From contig CALTWF010000019.1 of the NCBI GenBank assembly GCA_943912755.1, forward strand, positions 1 through 64,000: a DNA stretch of 64,000 nucleotides, given 5' to 3'. Shown here in pieces: positions 7,115 to 15,821 of this stretch; position 1 is the stretch's first letter, and each line of letters opens with the position of its first letter. The notes below the pieces were generated by a model. That model made no database searches, was not told the origin of the DNA, and worked only from the letters and a program-made list of their open reading frames with translations. Origin of the DNA: an uncultured Pseudomonas sp. Its GTDB lineage: Bacteria; Pseudomonadota; Gammaproteobacteria; Pseudomonadales; Pseudomonadaceae. The translations under genes were made by a program, and so were the position numbers.

Positions 7115-8474
7115 CACCATCCTCAACTTCGCCCTGCCGCGCATCGCCGTGGCCCTCAGCCCGTCCGCCGCCGCCCAGCTGTGGATGATCGACGCCTATT
7201 CGTTGGTGCTGGCCGGGCTGCTGGTGACCATGGGCAGCAGTGGCGACCGCCTTGGCCATCGGCGCCTGCTGTTCATCGGTTGCGGTGGCTTCGCCGTGGT
7301 CTCGCTGTTGCTGGCGCTGTCCCAGCAGGCCTGGCAACTGATCGCCGGGCGGGCGCTGCTCGGGGTGTTCGGGGCGATGATCCTGCCGGCGACCCTGGCG
7401 CTGATCCGCAGCGCCTTCGACGACCGCGAGGAGCGGCGCATCGCCGTCGCGGTATGGGCCACCTGCCTGACCCTCGGCTCCGCCCTGGGGCCCTTGCTGG
7501 GCGGGGTGCTGTTGCAGTTTTTCGACTGGCCGTCGGTGTTTCTGGTGGCGCTGCCGTTCCTGTTGCCGGTATTGCTGCTGGCACCGTCGATCGGCGAGAC
7601 CGAGCAACACGGCGAGGGCGGCATCGACCTGGCCAGCATCCTGCTCAGCCTGGCCGCCATGAGCGGCGTGATGCTCGGCCTCAAGCATGCCGCCGCCAGT
7701 GGCTTCGACGCCCAGGCACTGTTGTGCCTGCTGGCCGGGGGCGCCTGGGGGATGCTGTTCGTGCGCCGCCAGTTGCACCTGGAACAGCCGCTGCTGGACC
7801 TGCGCCTGTTCCGCCGGCCGGCGTTCAGCGTGTCGATCCTGGTCAACCTGGTCAGCCTGGGCTTGCTGATCGGCTTCATCTTCTTCGCGACGCAACTGCT
7901 GCAACTGGTGTTTGGCCTGTCGCCACTGGCGGCTTGCCTGGTGCTGGTGCCGGGGCAGGCCCTGGCGATCGTCGCTGGCATGGCGGTGGTGCCGCTGGCG
8001 CGGCGGGTTGCGCCGAACCAGCTGATCGCCCTCTGCCTGCTCGGCGCGGCGGCGGCGTTTGCCGTGATGGCGCTGATAGAGGCCACGGTGGCGAGTTTGG
8101 GCATTGCGTTCCTGCTGCTGAATGTCAGCGTGGCGGCAATCACCAGCGTCTCCAACGACCTGGTGCTGGGCAGTGTGCCGGCGGAAAGTGCCGGCAGTGC
8201 TTCATCGGTGAGCGAGACCGCCTATGAAGTGGGCGTGGTGCTCGGCACCACGCTGATCGGCGGAGCGGTGGCGGCGGTGTATCGCTTGTCGCTGGTGGTG
8301 CCGGAGGGCATGGCCGACGCGGCGGCGACCCTGGGCGGGGCCTACGCTGTCGAGGGCCTGGCGCAGGCGGCGGGGCTGGCGTTCCGCGAAGGGGTGATGG
8401 TGACCAGCGGGGTGGTGGCGCTGGTGGTCGTGGTGTTTGCCTGGGTGGTGATGCGTGGTCTGCGGGTCAGGTAG
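7011..8474 (+). CDS. MFS drug/metabolite exporter, DHA2 (EmrB/QacA-like) family
   Basis: Predicted 487-residue inner-membrane protein with about 14 hydrophobic helices. It has the MFS motif-A-like loop GDRLGHRR between early helices and the family C motif (ALGPLLGGVLL) near residue 160. The start at 7011 follows AGGGAGA by a normal distance, which supports this ATG despite the overlap with the preceding gene. It is the last gene of the cluster and likely exports the product or gives self-resistance. The substrate is inferred from position only. Confidence 0.85.
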   Translation: MQEAASPLFSMIRDRSKGAALLVIMLPVLLVTIDNTILNFALPRIAVALSPSAAAQLWMIDAYSLVLAGLLVTMGSSGDRLGHRRLLFIGCGGFAVVSLLLALSQQAWQLIAGRALLGVFGAMILPATLALIRSAFDDREERRIAVAVWATCLTLGSALGPLLGGVLLQFFDWPSVFLVALPFLLPVLLLAPSIGETEQHGEGGIDLASILLSLAAMSGVMLGLKHAAASGFDAQALLCLLAGGAWGMLFVRRQLHLEQPLLDLRLFRRPAFSVSILVNLVSLGLLIGFIFFATQLLQLVFGLSPLAACLVLVPGQALAIVAGMAVVPLARRVAPNQLIALCLLGAAAAFAVMALIEATVASLGIAFLLLNVSVAAITSVSNDLVLGSVPAESAGSASSVSETAYEVGVVLGTTLIGGAVAAVYRLSLVVPEGMADAAATLGGAYAVEGLAQAAGLAFREGVMVTSGVVALVVVVFAWVVMRGLRVR

Positions 8475-8502
8475 ACATCTTTGGTGTGGTGCAACGCGGT
8501 CG

Positions 8503-8634
8503 GTGTAGGAGCGGATTCATCCGCGATTGGGTGCAGAGCGGCCATAAAACCTGCCCCCAAGTGTGTCAGACAGGACAGGGACTCAGGTTTTACGACGGCT
8601 GCGCCGCCGATCGCGGATGAATCCGCTCCCACAC
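8503..8634. repeat. Pair of inverted REP-type elements
   Basis: A 25-nt sequence at 8503-8527 (GTGTAGGAGCGGATTCATCC and on) recurs inverted at 8610-8634 with 24 of 25 matches. The core GGAGCGGATTCATCCGCGAT is itself a REP-type palindrome common in P. putida-group intergenic DNA. It lies exactly between the exporter and the convergent DNA ligase gene and may end transcription from both sides. Confidence 0.8.
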
Positions 8635-8653
8635 TGTCTGCGGTGATCACTGA

Positions 8654-10312
8654 TCAGTCGAGCAACGCCTGCAAGGTCGCCAGGTCATCCGCTTCCTCCA
8701 CCGGCTTGTCCTGGCGCCAGCGCAGCATGCGCGGAAAACGCACGGCGATGCCGCTTTTATGCCGCCTGGACAGGGCAATGCCTTCGAAGGCCAGTTCGAA
8801 GACCATGCTCGGCGTCACGCTGCGCACCGGGCCGAAGGTCTCGAGGGTGGTCTTGCGGATGACGGCGTCGACGCTGCGCATCTCGGCATCGCTCAAGCCG
8901 GAGTAGGCCTTGGCGAACGGCACCAGGCTGCGCTGCGGCGAACCGGCCGGGGCGTCCCACACGGCGAAGGTGTAGTCGCTGTACAGGCTGGCCCGCCGGC
9001 CATGGCCGCGCTGGGCGTAGATCAGCACGGCATCGACGGTGAAGGGGTCGATCTTCCATTTCCACCACACCCCCAGGTCCTTGGTCCGGCCGACGCCGTA
9101 CAGGGCATTGCGCGCCTTGAGCATCAGGCCCTCGACCCCCAGGCTGCGCGATGCCTCGCGCTGGCGGGCGAGATCGGCCCAGTCTTCGGCGGCCAGTACT
9201 GGCGAGAGTCGCAGCGTCCCGGCCGCGCAATCGGCCACCACCTGCTCCAGCTGTTGGCGGCGCTGCCCCTGCGGGCGGTTGCGCCAGTCCTCGCCGCGCC
9301 ATTCCAGCAGGTCATAGGCCAGCAGGATCACCGGTGCGTCCGCCAGCAGCTTCTTGCCCAGGGTCTTGCGGCCGATGCGCTGCTGCAGCAGGGCGAAGGG
9401 CTGCACGGCAATGGCGTCGGCTTGCTCGCCCGGCTTGCACACGACGATTTCGCCATCGAGTACCGTGCCGTCCGCCAGGCGGTCCGCCAGCTCGTGCAGT
9501 TCGGGAAAGCGCTCAGTGACCAGTTCCTCGCCCCGCGACCAGATCCACAACTGGCCGTCGCGCTTGACCAGTTGCGCGCGAATGCCATCCCACTTCCATT
9601 CCGCCTGCCAGTCGCCGACCGGGCCGAGCAGGGCGTCGAACTGCTCCACTGGCTGCTGCAGGGCATGGGCGAGAAAGAACGGATAGGGCTGGCCACCTCG
9701 CTGGGCATGCTCTTCGGCACTGGGGGCGGCGATCAGCGCAAGGTAGTCGGCGGCAGCGGGCCGGTGGCCGAGATCGGTGTAGCCCACCAGCCGCTGCGCC
9801 ACCTGCTTGGCATCCAGCCCGGCCAGTTGTGCCAGGGCCCGGGTCACCAGCAGCTTCGATACGCCAACGCGAAAGCTGCCGGTGATCAGCTTCATGCCCA
9901 CCAGCAGGCTGTTGCGGTCCAGTTGCGCCCACAGCGCCGGCAGGCGTTGGGCCAGCGCCTCGGCGGGCAGCCCGCGCAGGGGCAGCAACTGCTGCTCGAC
10001 CCAGTACGCCAGGCCCTCGTCACTGCTCTGGGGGTTTTCCGGCAGCAGCAGGGAAAAGGTTTCGGCCAGGTCGCCCACCGCCTGGTAGCTCTCTTCGAAC
10101 AACCATTCCGGCAGGCCCGAACGCTGCACCGCCAGCTCGCGCAGCAGGCGGTTCGGCACCAGTTGCCGGGGGCGTCCGCCGGCAAGGAAATACACCGCCC
10201 AGGCGGCGTCCTGCGCCGGGGCCTGACTGAAATAGTCCTGCAGCGCCTGCAACTTGGCGTTGCTCGACGTGGTGGCGTCGAGGCGCAGGTAGAGCTCGGC
10301 GAAGGCTTTCAT
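8654..10312 (-). CDS. ATP-dependent DNA ligase of the ligase-associated repair gene set
   Basis: Predicted 552-residue ATP-dependent DNA ligase. An N-terminal DNA-binding domain is followed by the adenylation domain with nucleophile Lys240 in KWDGIR, then EIVVCKPG, EGLMLK and WWKWK motifs, and an OB-fold C-terminus. It seals nicked DNA after ATP-driven self-adenylylation. In pseudomonads this enzyme normally belongs to a four-gene set with an MBL-fold exonuclease, an Lhr-type helicase and a metallophosphoesterase. Here the exonuclease is present at 12050-13066, but the helicase and phosphoesterase are not next to the ligase: the biosynthetic cluster occupies its downstream side. The ATG at 10312 gives full length. 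Confidence 0.9.
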   Translation of the reverse strand: MKAFAELYLRLDATTSSNAKLQALQDYFSQAPAQDAAWAVYFLAGGRPRQLVPNRLLRELAVQRSGLPEWLFEESYQAVGDLAETFSLLLPENPQSSDEGLAYWVEQQLLPLRGLPAEALAQRLPALWAQLDRNSLLVGMKLITGSFRVGVSKLLVTRALAQLAGLDAKQVAQRLVGYTDLGHRPAAADYLALIAAPSAEEHAQRGGQPYPFFLAHALQQPVEQFDALLGPVGDWQAEWKWDGIRAQLVKRDGQLWIWSRGEELVTERFPELHELADRLADGTVLDGEIVVCKPGEQADAIAVQPFALLQQRIGRKTLGKKLLADAPVILLAYDLLEWRGEDWRNRPQGQRRQQLEQVVADCAAGTLRLSPVLAAEDWADLARQREASRSLGVEGLMLKARNALYGVGRTKDLGVWWKWKIDPFTVDAVLIYAQRGHGRRASLYSDYTFAVWDAPAGSPQRSLVPFAKAYSGLSDAEMRSVDAVIRKTTLETFGPVRSVTPSMVFELAFEGIALSRRHKSGIAVRFPRMLRWRQDKPVEEADDLATLQALLD

Positions 10313-10442
10313 GGGCGCGCTTCAGCGTGATGGGTGTTGTTGCTGTGACCGGCCGGCGGCGGAAAAGTCCGATCGGTGTTGTGTCCACCGTCTGTCGGCG
10401 CAGTGACTATCGTTAGCTCAGTCAGGTCAGGGAGTGTCGACG

Positions 10443-12053
10443 ATGAGGGGCTTGTGCAGGTGGTGGTTGTGGTTCTGGCTGGCCGTGCCGGTGCTGGTCC
10501 AGGCCGTCGAGGTGGCGCCGGTGGCCAGTACGGGCGAGACGGCGGATCTGCGCATCGCCAACCGGGTCATCTTCACCTTCCGCGCCAGTGTGCTGGGCGA
10601 GGGGCCGGTGGTCAGGATGCAGCGCGCCGCGGCGGTGATCGACGAGGCGCTGAAAGGCGACGACGAACTGGTGGTGAAGGTCGATGCGGTGATGAACAGC
10701 CAGCTGGTGCTGTTGGGCGGGCGCCGGGCGTTCATCGTCACCGAGCAGGATATCGGCCCGGCCGGCGGCGATACCCGCAGCCTCGCCGAGGCCGCCGCCG
10801 GGCGCCTGCGCCAGGTGCTGGTGGAAACCGACGAGGCGCGCAACCTGCATTTCCTGGCGCGGGCGGCGCTGTTGTCGCTGCTGGCGAGCCTGGTCTACCT
10901 GGTGCTGCTGAAGGTGTCGGGCTATTGCCAGCGCAAGCTCAGCGGCCTGCTGCCACGGGCGCTGCACAATCGGACGCGGCAGTTCAAGGTGGGGCAGATG
11001 CCGCTGTTCGATCTGCATCAGGTCTATGTGCTGATGGATCGCCTGGTGCATCTGATCTATTGGCTGCTGGTGTTCCTGTTCACCTACCAGTGGCTGAGCT
11101 ACGTACTGTCGCGCTTTCCCTATACCCGGCCCTGGGGCGAGGGGCTGAATGCCTACCTGCTGGACATGCTGCACTACGTGTTCACCGGCATCCTCGACGC
11201 CATTCCCGGCATCGGCGTGGCCTTGATGATCTTCTTCATCGCCCGCGCCATCAGCAGTTTCAGCCGGCACCTGCTGACCCGCCTGGCGCGCCCCGGCACG
11301 CTTGGCTGGCTCACGGCGGAAACCCTGCAACCCACCACCCGCCTGACCGCCCTGGCGATCTGGCTGTTTGCCCTGGTCATGGCCTATCCCTACCTGCCGG
11401 GGTCGGGCACGGATGCGTTCAAGGGGCTGTCGGTGTTGCTCGGCCTGATGATTTCCCTCGGTGCGTCGAGCGTGGTGGGGCAGGCGGCGGCCGGACTGAT
11501 CCTGACCTACTCGCACACCCTGAAAAGCGGCGAGTACGTGCGGGTCGGCGAGCACGAGGGCACGGTGACCGAGGTCGGTATGTTCAACACCACCATCCGC
11601 ACTGGCCTGGGCGAGGTGCTGACCTTGCCCAACTCGCTGATCACCGGCTCGGTCACGCGCAATTACTCGCGGGTGGTCAAGGGCGTCGGCTACATCGTCG
11701 ACACCACGGTGACCATTGGCTACGACACGCCCTGGCGCCAGGTCGAGGCGATGCTGCTGGAGGCGGCGCGGCGTACCGAGGGCGTGCGTGACGACCCCAG
11801 GCCGCAGGTGTTCCAGACCGGCCTGTCGGACTTCTACCCGGAATACCGCCTGGTGGCCCAGGCGGTGCCCAGCGAGCCGCGCCCGCGCGCCGAACTGCTG
11901 AGCCTGCTGCACGCCAATATCCAGGACGTGTTCAACGAATACGGGGTGCAGATCATGTCGCCGCACTACCTGGGCGATCCCGAGAAGGACAAGTGGGTAC
12001 CCCGCGAGCAGTGGTTCGCCGCGCCGGCCAAGGCGCCGGAGCAGGACGTCTAG
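10443..12053 (+). CDS. MscS-family mechanosensitive ion channel
   Basis: Predicted 536-residue inner-membrane channel. It has a signal-like N-terminus, a periplasmic region of ~110 residues, several membrane helices, then the MscS pore and beta domain (GLMISLGASSVVGQAAAG, followed by VGEHEGTVTEVGMFNTTIRT and LPNSLI). Such channels release solutes on hypo-osmotic shock. The ATG at 10443 is preferred because AGGGAG ends 9 nt upstream; a GTG at 10434 is in frame. It is divergent from the ligase, and its stop overlaps the convergent exonuclease stop within the palindrome CTAG (12050-12053). Confidence 0.88.
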   Translation: MRGLCRWWLWFWLAVPVLVQAVEVAPVASTGETADLRIANRVIFTFRASVLGEGPVVRMQRAAAVIDEALKGDDELVVKVDAVMNSQLVLLGGRRAFIVTEQDIGPAGGDTRSLAEAAAGRLRQVLVETDEARNLHFLARAALLSLLASLVYLVLLKVSGYCQRKLSGLLPRALHNRTRQFKVGQMPLFDLHQVYVLMDRLVHLIYWLLVFLFTYQWLSYVLSRFPYTRPWGEGLNAYLLDMLHYVFTGILDAIPGIGVALMIFFIARAISSFSRHLLTRLARPGTLGWLTAETLQPTTRLTALAIWLFALVMAYPYLPGSGTDAFKGLSVLLGLMISLGASSVVGQAAAGLILTYSHTLKSGEYVRVGEHEGTVTEVGMFNTTIRTGLGEVLTLPNSLITGSVTRNYSRVVKGVGYIVDTTVTIGYDTPWRQVEAMLLEAARRTEGVRDDPRPQVFQTGLSDFYPEYRLVAQAVPSEPRPRAELLSLLHANIQDVFNEYGVQIMSPHYLGDPEKDKWVPREQWFAAPAKAPEQDV

Positions 12054-13066
12054 ACGTCGGCTTCGCTTTCCACGTAGAGGTTGTCGTTGCCGGTCTCGGT
12101 GACGAAGCCGCGGGCATCGAGGCCTTGCTCCTTGAGATAGCGCACCAGCACCTGCACCGAACCGTGGGTGACCATGACCCGCTCGGCGCCGGTCTGCTCG
12201 ATGGCCCACAGCAGGCCGGGCCAGTCGGCGTGGTCGGAGAGCACGAAGCCGCGATCCACGCCGCGCCGCCTGCGGGTGCCGCGCAGGCGCATCCAGCCGC
12301 TGGCGAAGGCGTCGCTGTAGTCGCCGAAGCGGCGCATCCAGCTGCTGCCGCCGGCCGAGGGCGGGGCGATCACCAGGGCCTGGCGCAGCAGTGGGTCGTT
12401 GCGCGGGATATCGCCGGCGTAGCGGGTTTCGGGAATGCGTACGCCGGCTTCGCGGTAGACCCGGTTGAGCGGCTCGACGGCGCCATGGGCGAGGATCGGG
12501 CCGAGGCTGGCGTCGATGCCGTGGAGAATGCGCTGGGCTTTGCCGAAGGCGTAGCAGAACAGCACGCTGGCCTTGCCGAGCGCCTGGTTCGCCCGCCACC
12601 AGGCGTTGATCTCGCCGAAGATCTCGGCCTGCGGCTGCCAGCGGTAGATCGGCAGGCCGAAGGTGGATTCGCTGATGAAGGTATGGCAGCGCACCGGTTC
12701 GAAGGGCGCGCAGGTGCCATCGGGCTCGACCTTGTAATCGCCCGAGGCGACCCAGGTTTCGCCGCGATGCTCCAGGCGCACCTGGGCCGAGCCGAGCACA
12801 TGGCCGGCAGGGTGGAAACTGAGGGTCACGCCGTGGTGGTCGAGGCGCTGGCCGTAGGGCAGGGTCTGCAAGGCGATATCCGTGCCGAGGCGGCTGCGCA
12901 GGATACCGGCGCCGGGTTCGGCGCAGAGGTAGTGGTTGTTGCCGGTACGGGCGTGGTCGCCATGGCCATGGGTGATGACCGCGCGGTCCACCGGGCGCCA
13001 GGGGTCGATGTAGAAATCGCCGGGCGGGCAGTAGAGGCCTTCGGGGCGGGCGATGACGAGGTCCAT
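12050..13066 (-). CDS. Ligase-associated DNA exonuclease (metallo-beta-lactamase fold)
   Basis: Predicted 338-residue MBL-fold nuclease related to CPSF73/SNM1-type enzymes. The metal-binding HGHGDH motif is at residues 33-38, with further motif-like blocks PAGHVLGSAQ, ASGDYK and SDHADWPGL. It is known as the exonuclease partner of the bacterial ATP-dependent ligase set. It lies on the same strand as the ligase but is separated from it by the oppositely oriented channel gene, so the two are not one simple operon. Confidence 0.87.
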   Translation of the reverse strand: MDLVIARPEGLYCPPGDFYIDPWRPVDRAVITHGHGDHARTGNNHYLCAEPGAGILRSRLGTDIALQTLPYGQRLDHHGVTLSFHPAGHVLGSAQVRLEHRGETWVASGDYKVEPDGTCAPFEPVRCHTFISESTFGLPIYRWQPQAEIFGEINAWWRANQALGKASVLFCYAFGKAQRILHGIDASLGPILAHGAVEPLNRVYREAGVRIPETRYAGDIPRNDPLLRQALVIAPPSAGGSSWMRRFGDYSDAFASGWMRLRGTRRRRGVDRGFVLSDHADWPGLLWAIEQTGAERVMVTHGSVQVLVRYLKEQGLDARGFVTETGNDNLYVESEADV

Positions 13067-13141
13067 GGCGGGGGCCGTGGGTGGTGGGCTTGTAGCGGTA
13101 GAGCGGTGAATGGCTGGAGAAGTTCTTTGTTTTTTAGGGCT

Positions 13142-13246
13142 TCATCGCTGGCAATCGGATCGCCGCCCGGCCAGCTCCCACAGGGATCGCGTGCACCGCT
13201 GAACCTGTGGGAGCTGGCCGGGCGGCGATCCGATTGCCAGCGATGA
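13142..13246. repeat. 43-bp perfect inverted repeat
   Basis: Positions 13142-13184 and 13204-13246 are perfect reverse complements (43 bp each) around a 19-nt spacer. The arms join a CATCGCTGGCAAT half and a GGCCAGCTCCCACAGG half, both REP-type modules found elsewhere in the window. It lies between the acylase stop and the exonuclease start, so it would form a very stable hairpin in the acylase transcript. The remaining 13067-13267 interval holds no gene I can see. Confidence 0.85.
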
Positions 13247-13267
13247 GGGCCGAAAGACCGCCCTGAA

Positions 13268-15697
13268 TTATTTGCCAGGCACCAGGGTCAGGCGCTTGCT
13301 GCCAAACACCCGCTCGTAGTTCTGCCCCTGCAACGGCACGCTCTGGTACTGCCCGCGGAACCAGGCATCCAGGGCATTGAACTGCGGGCTCGCGGGGTTG
13401 CCCGACTGGCCGCTGCTGGTGAGCAACTGCAAGGGTTCGACCTGGCCGAAGTCCACCACCATGCGCAGGGTCGCCGGCAAGGCGGCCTTGAAGTCCTGGC
13501 CCCAGGCATAGCCCGACGGGCTCAGCGTGCTGTGATCGCCACCGCTGGCCTGGGCGCGGCGTTCGAGGTTGTCGCCGATGCCGAACAGGTTCGCCACGGG
13601 CCATTGGTACTGGTGCAGGCGGCCCCATTGCCAGCTGCGACGGTCGGCGCCCATCTGCCGCTCGCCCTCGCCGATGGCGGCCGCCAGGCTACGGGCGAGG
13701 ATGGCCGGCTTGTCTTCCCTGGCCGGGGTGTTGCGGTCATCCCAGAACGGGCTGTCGTCGCGCCCGAGCAGGTGGTCGGCCTGGGCCGACCAGGAGAAGC
13801 GCGCCGTGGCGACGAACGCCTGCCAGGCGGCGCCTGATTCCGGACCCAGTTCGTCGAGGAAGGTGGCCTTGGTGCTTTCCTGGAGGAACAACTGGTAGAT
13901 CGCCGCGTCGGTGGAGGTCTGGCTGAGGCGGCCGTCGAAGGCCATCAGCCGGGTCTGCGCCTCGCGGGCCCTGGCCTTCTGTTCCGCCGGCAGGGCATCG
14001 ATGGCCTTTTTCAGCGCCTGGGCCATGCCCGGGGCTTCGAACATGGCCTTGAGCTTGGCGGCGAACAGGGTGGTCTGGTCGTTCTGCATGGCGATCAGGC
14101 TGCGCCCGTCATGCTTGCCGTTGCCGGCCAGTTGCGCCAGGCGCTCGGCGCGCTCCGGGTAGGACCAGCTGCTGGACAGCTGCATGCCGTAGCCCTTGGG
14201 CGCGCTGCGCTGGTTGGCGGTGCCGAGCCAGCCTTGCAGCGGGTCCTGGTCGTAGGGATGGAGCATCGGGTCGGCATAACCGTCCCAGTCGTAGCGGCTT
14301 TCCCAGCCCGGCGATGGCACCAGACCCTGGCCTTCGCGGCGGTTGGGGTAGCGACCGGTAACCTGCCAGCCGATGTTGCTGGCATCGGCGAAGACCATGT
14401 TCAGCGCCACTGCACCGATCTCCCGGCTGGCTTCCGAGGCCCGCTCGACGTTGCGCGCGCGGCTCAGGTCGAACAGCGCGTCGAGGCTGCGGTCGCCTTT
14501 GAAGTCAGGCATTTTCAGGGCCAGGCCAAGACCGCCCTGGGCGCCGCCGAGCAGCGCGCCGTGGCCGGTCTCGTAGACCACCTCGCGCAGCGGGCTGCGG
14601 CCCTTGATGAAGTAGGTTTCGTTGCGCGCCCGCGCGGGTTGCCAGCGGCCGTCGACTTCGTAGCTGAGCTGGCTGCCCTGGCGGCGCAGTTTTTCCAGGT
14701 ACAGGTCCTGGTTGTCGCCCATCACCGCGCTGCCGCTCCAGGCCAGCGCACCGTTGAAGCCGGACAGCACGAAGGGCAGGCCCGGCAGGGTGAAGCCGGC
14801 GGCCTGGTACTTGCTGGTGCGGATCTGCACCGGGCTCAGCACCCAGGCGCCCTGGCTGTCGGCGGCCAGCAGGCTCTTGCCGCTGCGGCTGCGTTGCGGG
14901 GCGATGGCCCAGTTGGCCGAGTTGCCGCTGCCCAGCACGTTGAACGCCGCCAGTTGCGCGCTGGCTGCGGTTACTGCGTTCAGGCCGGGTAACTGGCTGG
15001 CCAGGTTGACGCCCTTGAGCTTGTCGGCCTCGGCCTGCGCCAGCGGCTCGTCCGGGTAGGTCGGCAGCAGCCAGGCGAGCTTGTCGGCACCGACCTTCTG
15101 CGCCAGGGTCAGGGCCGCCAGTTCTTCCTGCAGGTTCACCGACTGGCTGAAGCTATACAGGGCGAAGACCAGCGCCGAGTCCTCGGCCTTCCAGTATTCC
15201 GGGCGGTAGCCGGCCAGCGGCGCCGGCAGTTTTTCGCGGTAGCGGAACAGGTAGGCGTTGACGCCCCGGGCATACACCTCGAAGAAGCGCTTCACCCGTG
15301 GCGAAGCATCGGCGTAGAGCTGGTTGGCGCTTTGCCGCAGGTTGCTGGCGCGCATGAAGCGGTCGACGTCCAGGGCGTCGGCGCCGGCCAGCTCGGCAAG
15401 ACGGCCTTGGGCCAGCAGACGCATGGCCAGCATCTGCCCGATGCGGTCCGAGGCGTGGACGTAGCCGAGGCTGAACAGGGCGTCATGGAACGAGCTGCTT
15501 TCGATCAGCGGCAGGCCCTGGGCGCTGCGCCGTACCGATACGTTGTTCGCCAGGCCCTTGAGCGGTTGCACGCCGACCGTGGGCGGCACGCTGTCGCCGT
15601 GGCTGCCGGTCTGGCAACCCGTCAGGCCGAGCAGCCCGAGGGCGGCCGCGGCGACGCCGAAGCGCAGACGTGAAAGGGGAAAGGCTGGCGAGGCCAT
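13268..15697 (-). CDS. Penicillin acylase-family Ntn hydrolase (lipoprotein)
   Basis: Predicted 809-residue secreted amidase of the penicillin acylase / acyl-homoserine lactone acylase superfamily. A signal peptide ends in a lipobox (LTGC, Cys28), so the precursor is probably membrane-anchored. A spacer region leads to the autocatalytic site, with the likely N-terminal nucleophile Ser260 in SANWAIAP, aligned with the SNxW start of the beta chain. Downstream is the usual long beta subunit. Members hydrolyse N-acyl bonds (beta-lactams, AHLs, siderophore precursors); the substrate here is not predictable. The gene appears monocistronic. Confidence 0.87.
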   Translation of the reverse strand: MASPAFPLSRLRFGVAAAALGLLGLTGCQTGSHGDSVPPTVGVQPLKGLANNVSVRRSAQGLPLIESSSFHDALFSLGYVHASDRIGQMLAMRLLAQGRLAELAGADALDVDRFMRASNLRQSANQLYADASPRVKRFFEVYARGVNAYLFRYREKLPAPLAGYRPEYWKAEDSALVFALYSFSQSVNLQEELAALTLAQKVGADKLAWLLPTYPDEPLAQAEADKLKGVNLASQLPGLNAVTAASAQLAAFNVLGSGNSANWAIAPQRSRSGKSLLAADSQGAWVLSPVQIRTSKYQAAGFTLPGLPFVLSGFNGALAWSGSAVMGDNQDLYLEKLRRQGSQLSYEVDGRWQPARARNETYFIKGRSPLREVVYETGHGALLGGAQGGLGLALKMPDFKGDRSLDALFDLSRARNVERASEASREIGAVALNMVFADASNIGWQVTGRYPNRREGQGLVPSPGWESRYDWDGYADPMLHPYDQDPLQGWLGTANQRSAPKGYGMQLSSSWSYPERAERLAQLAGNGKHDGRSLIAMQNDQTTLFAAKLKAMFEAPGMAQALKKAIDALPAEQKARAREAQTRLMAFDGRLSQTSTDAAIYQLFLQESTKATFLDELGPESGAAWQAFVATARFSWSAQADHLLGRDDSPFWDDRNTPAREDKPAILARSLAAAIGEGERQMGADRRSWQWGRLHQYQWPVANLFGIGDNLERRAQASGGDHSTLSPSGYAWGQDFKAALPATLRMVVDFGQVEPLQLLTSSGQSGNPASPQFNALDAWFRGQYQSVPLQGQNYERVFGSKRLTLVPGK

Positions 15698-15821
15698 GGC
15701 GAAGCTCCTGCATGCAAGGGGGAAAGGCGGGCGGCGAAAGGCGCTACGTTAGTGAGCGCGCAGGCCCCATGCAAGCGGGGGCGCAGGCTTTATTTGCAAA
15801 GTCCTGCGCCGCTGTCGGCGG

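Noticed and set aside
3641..7144. 1167-codon open frame on the minus strand opposite the pap genes
   Set aside because: It mirrors real genes in GC-rich DNA with high third-position GC. Its translation is rich in Arg, Gln, His and Ala without domain patterns, while the plus strand carries clear catalytic motifs.
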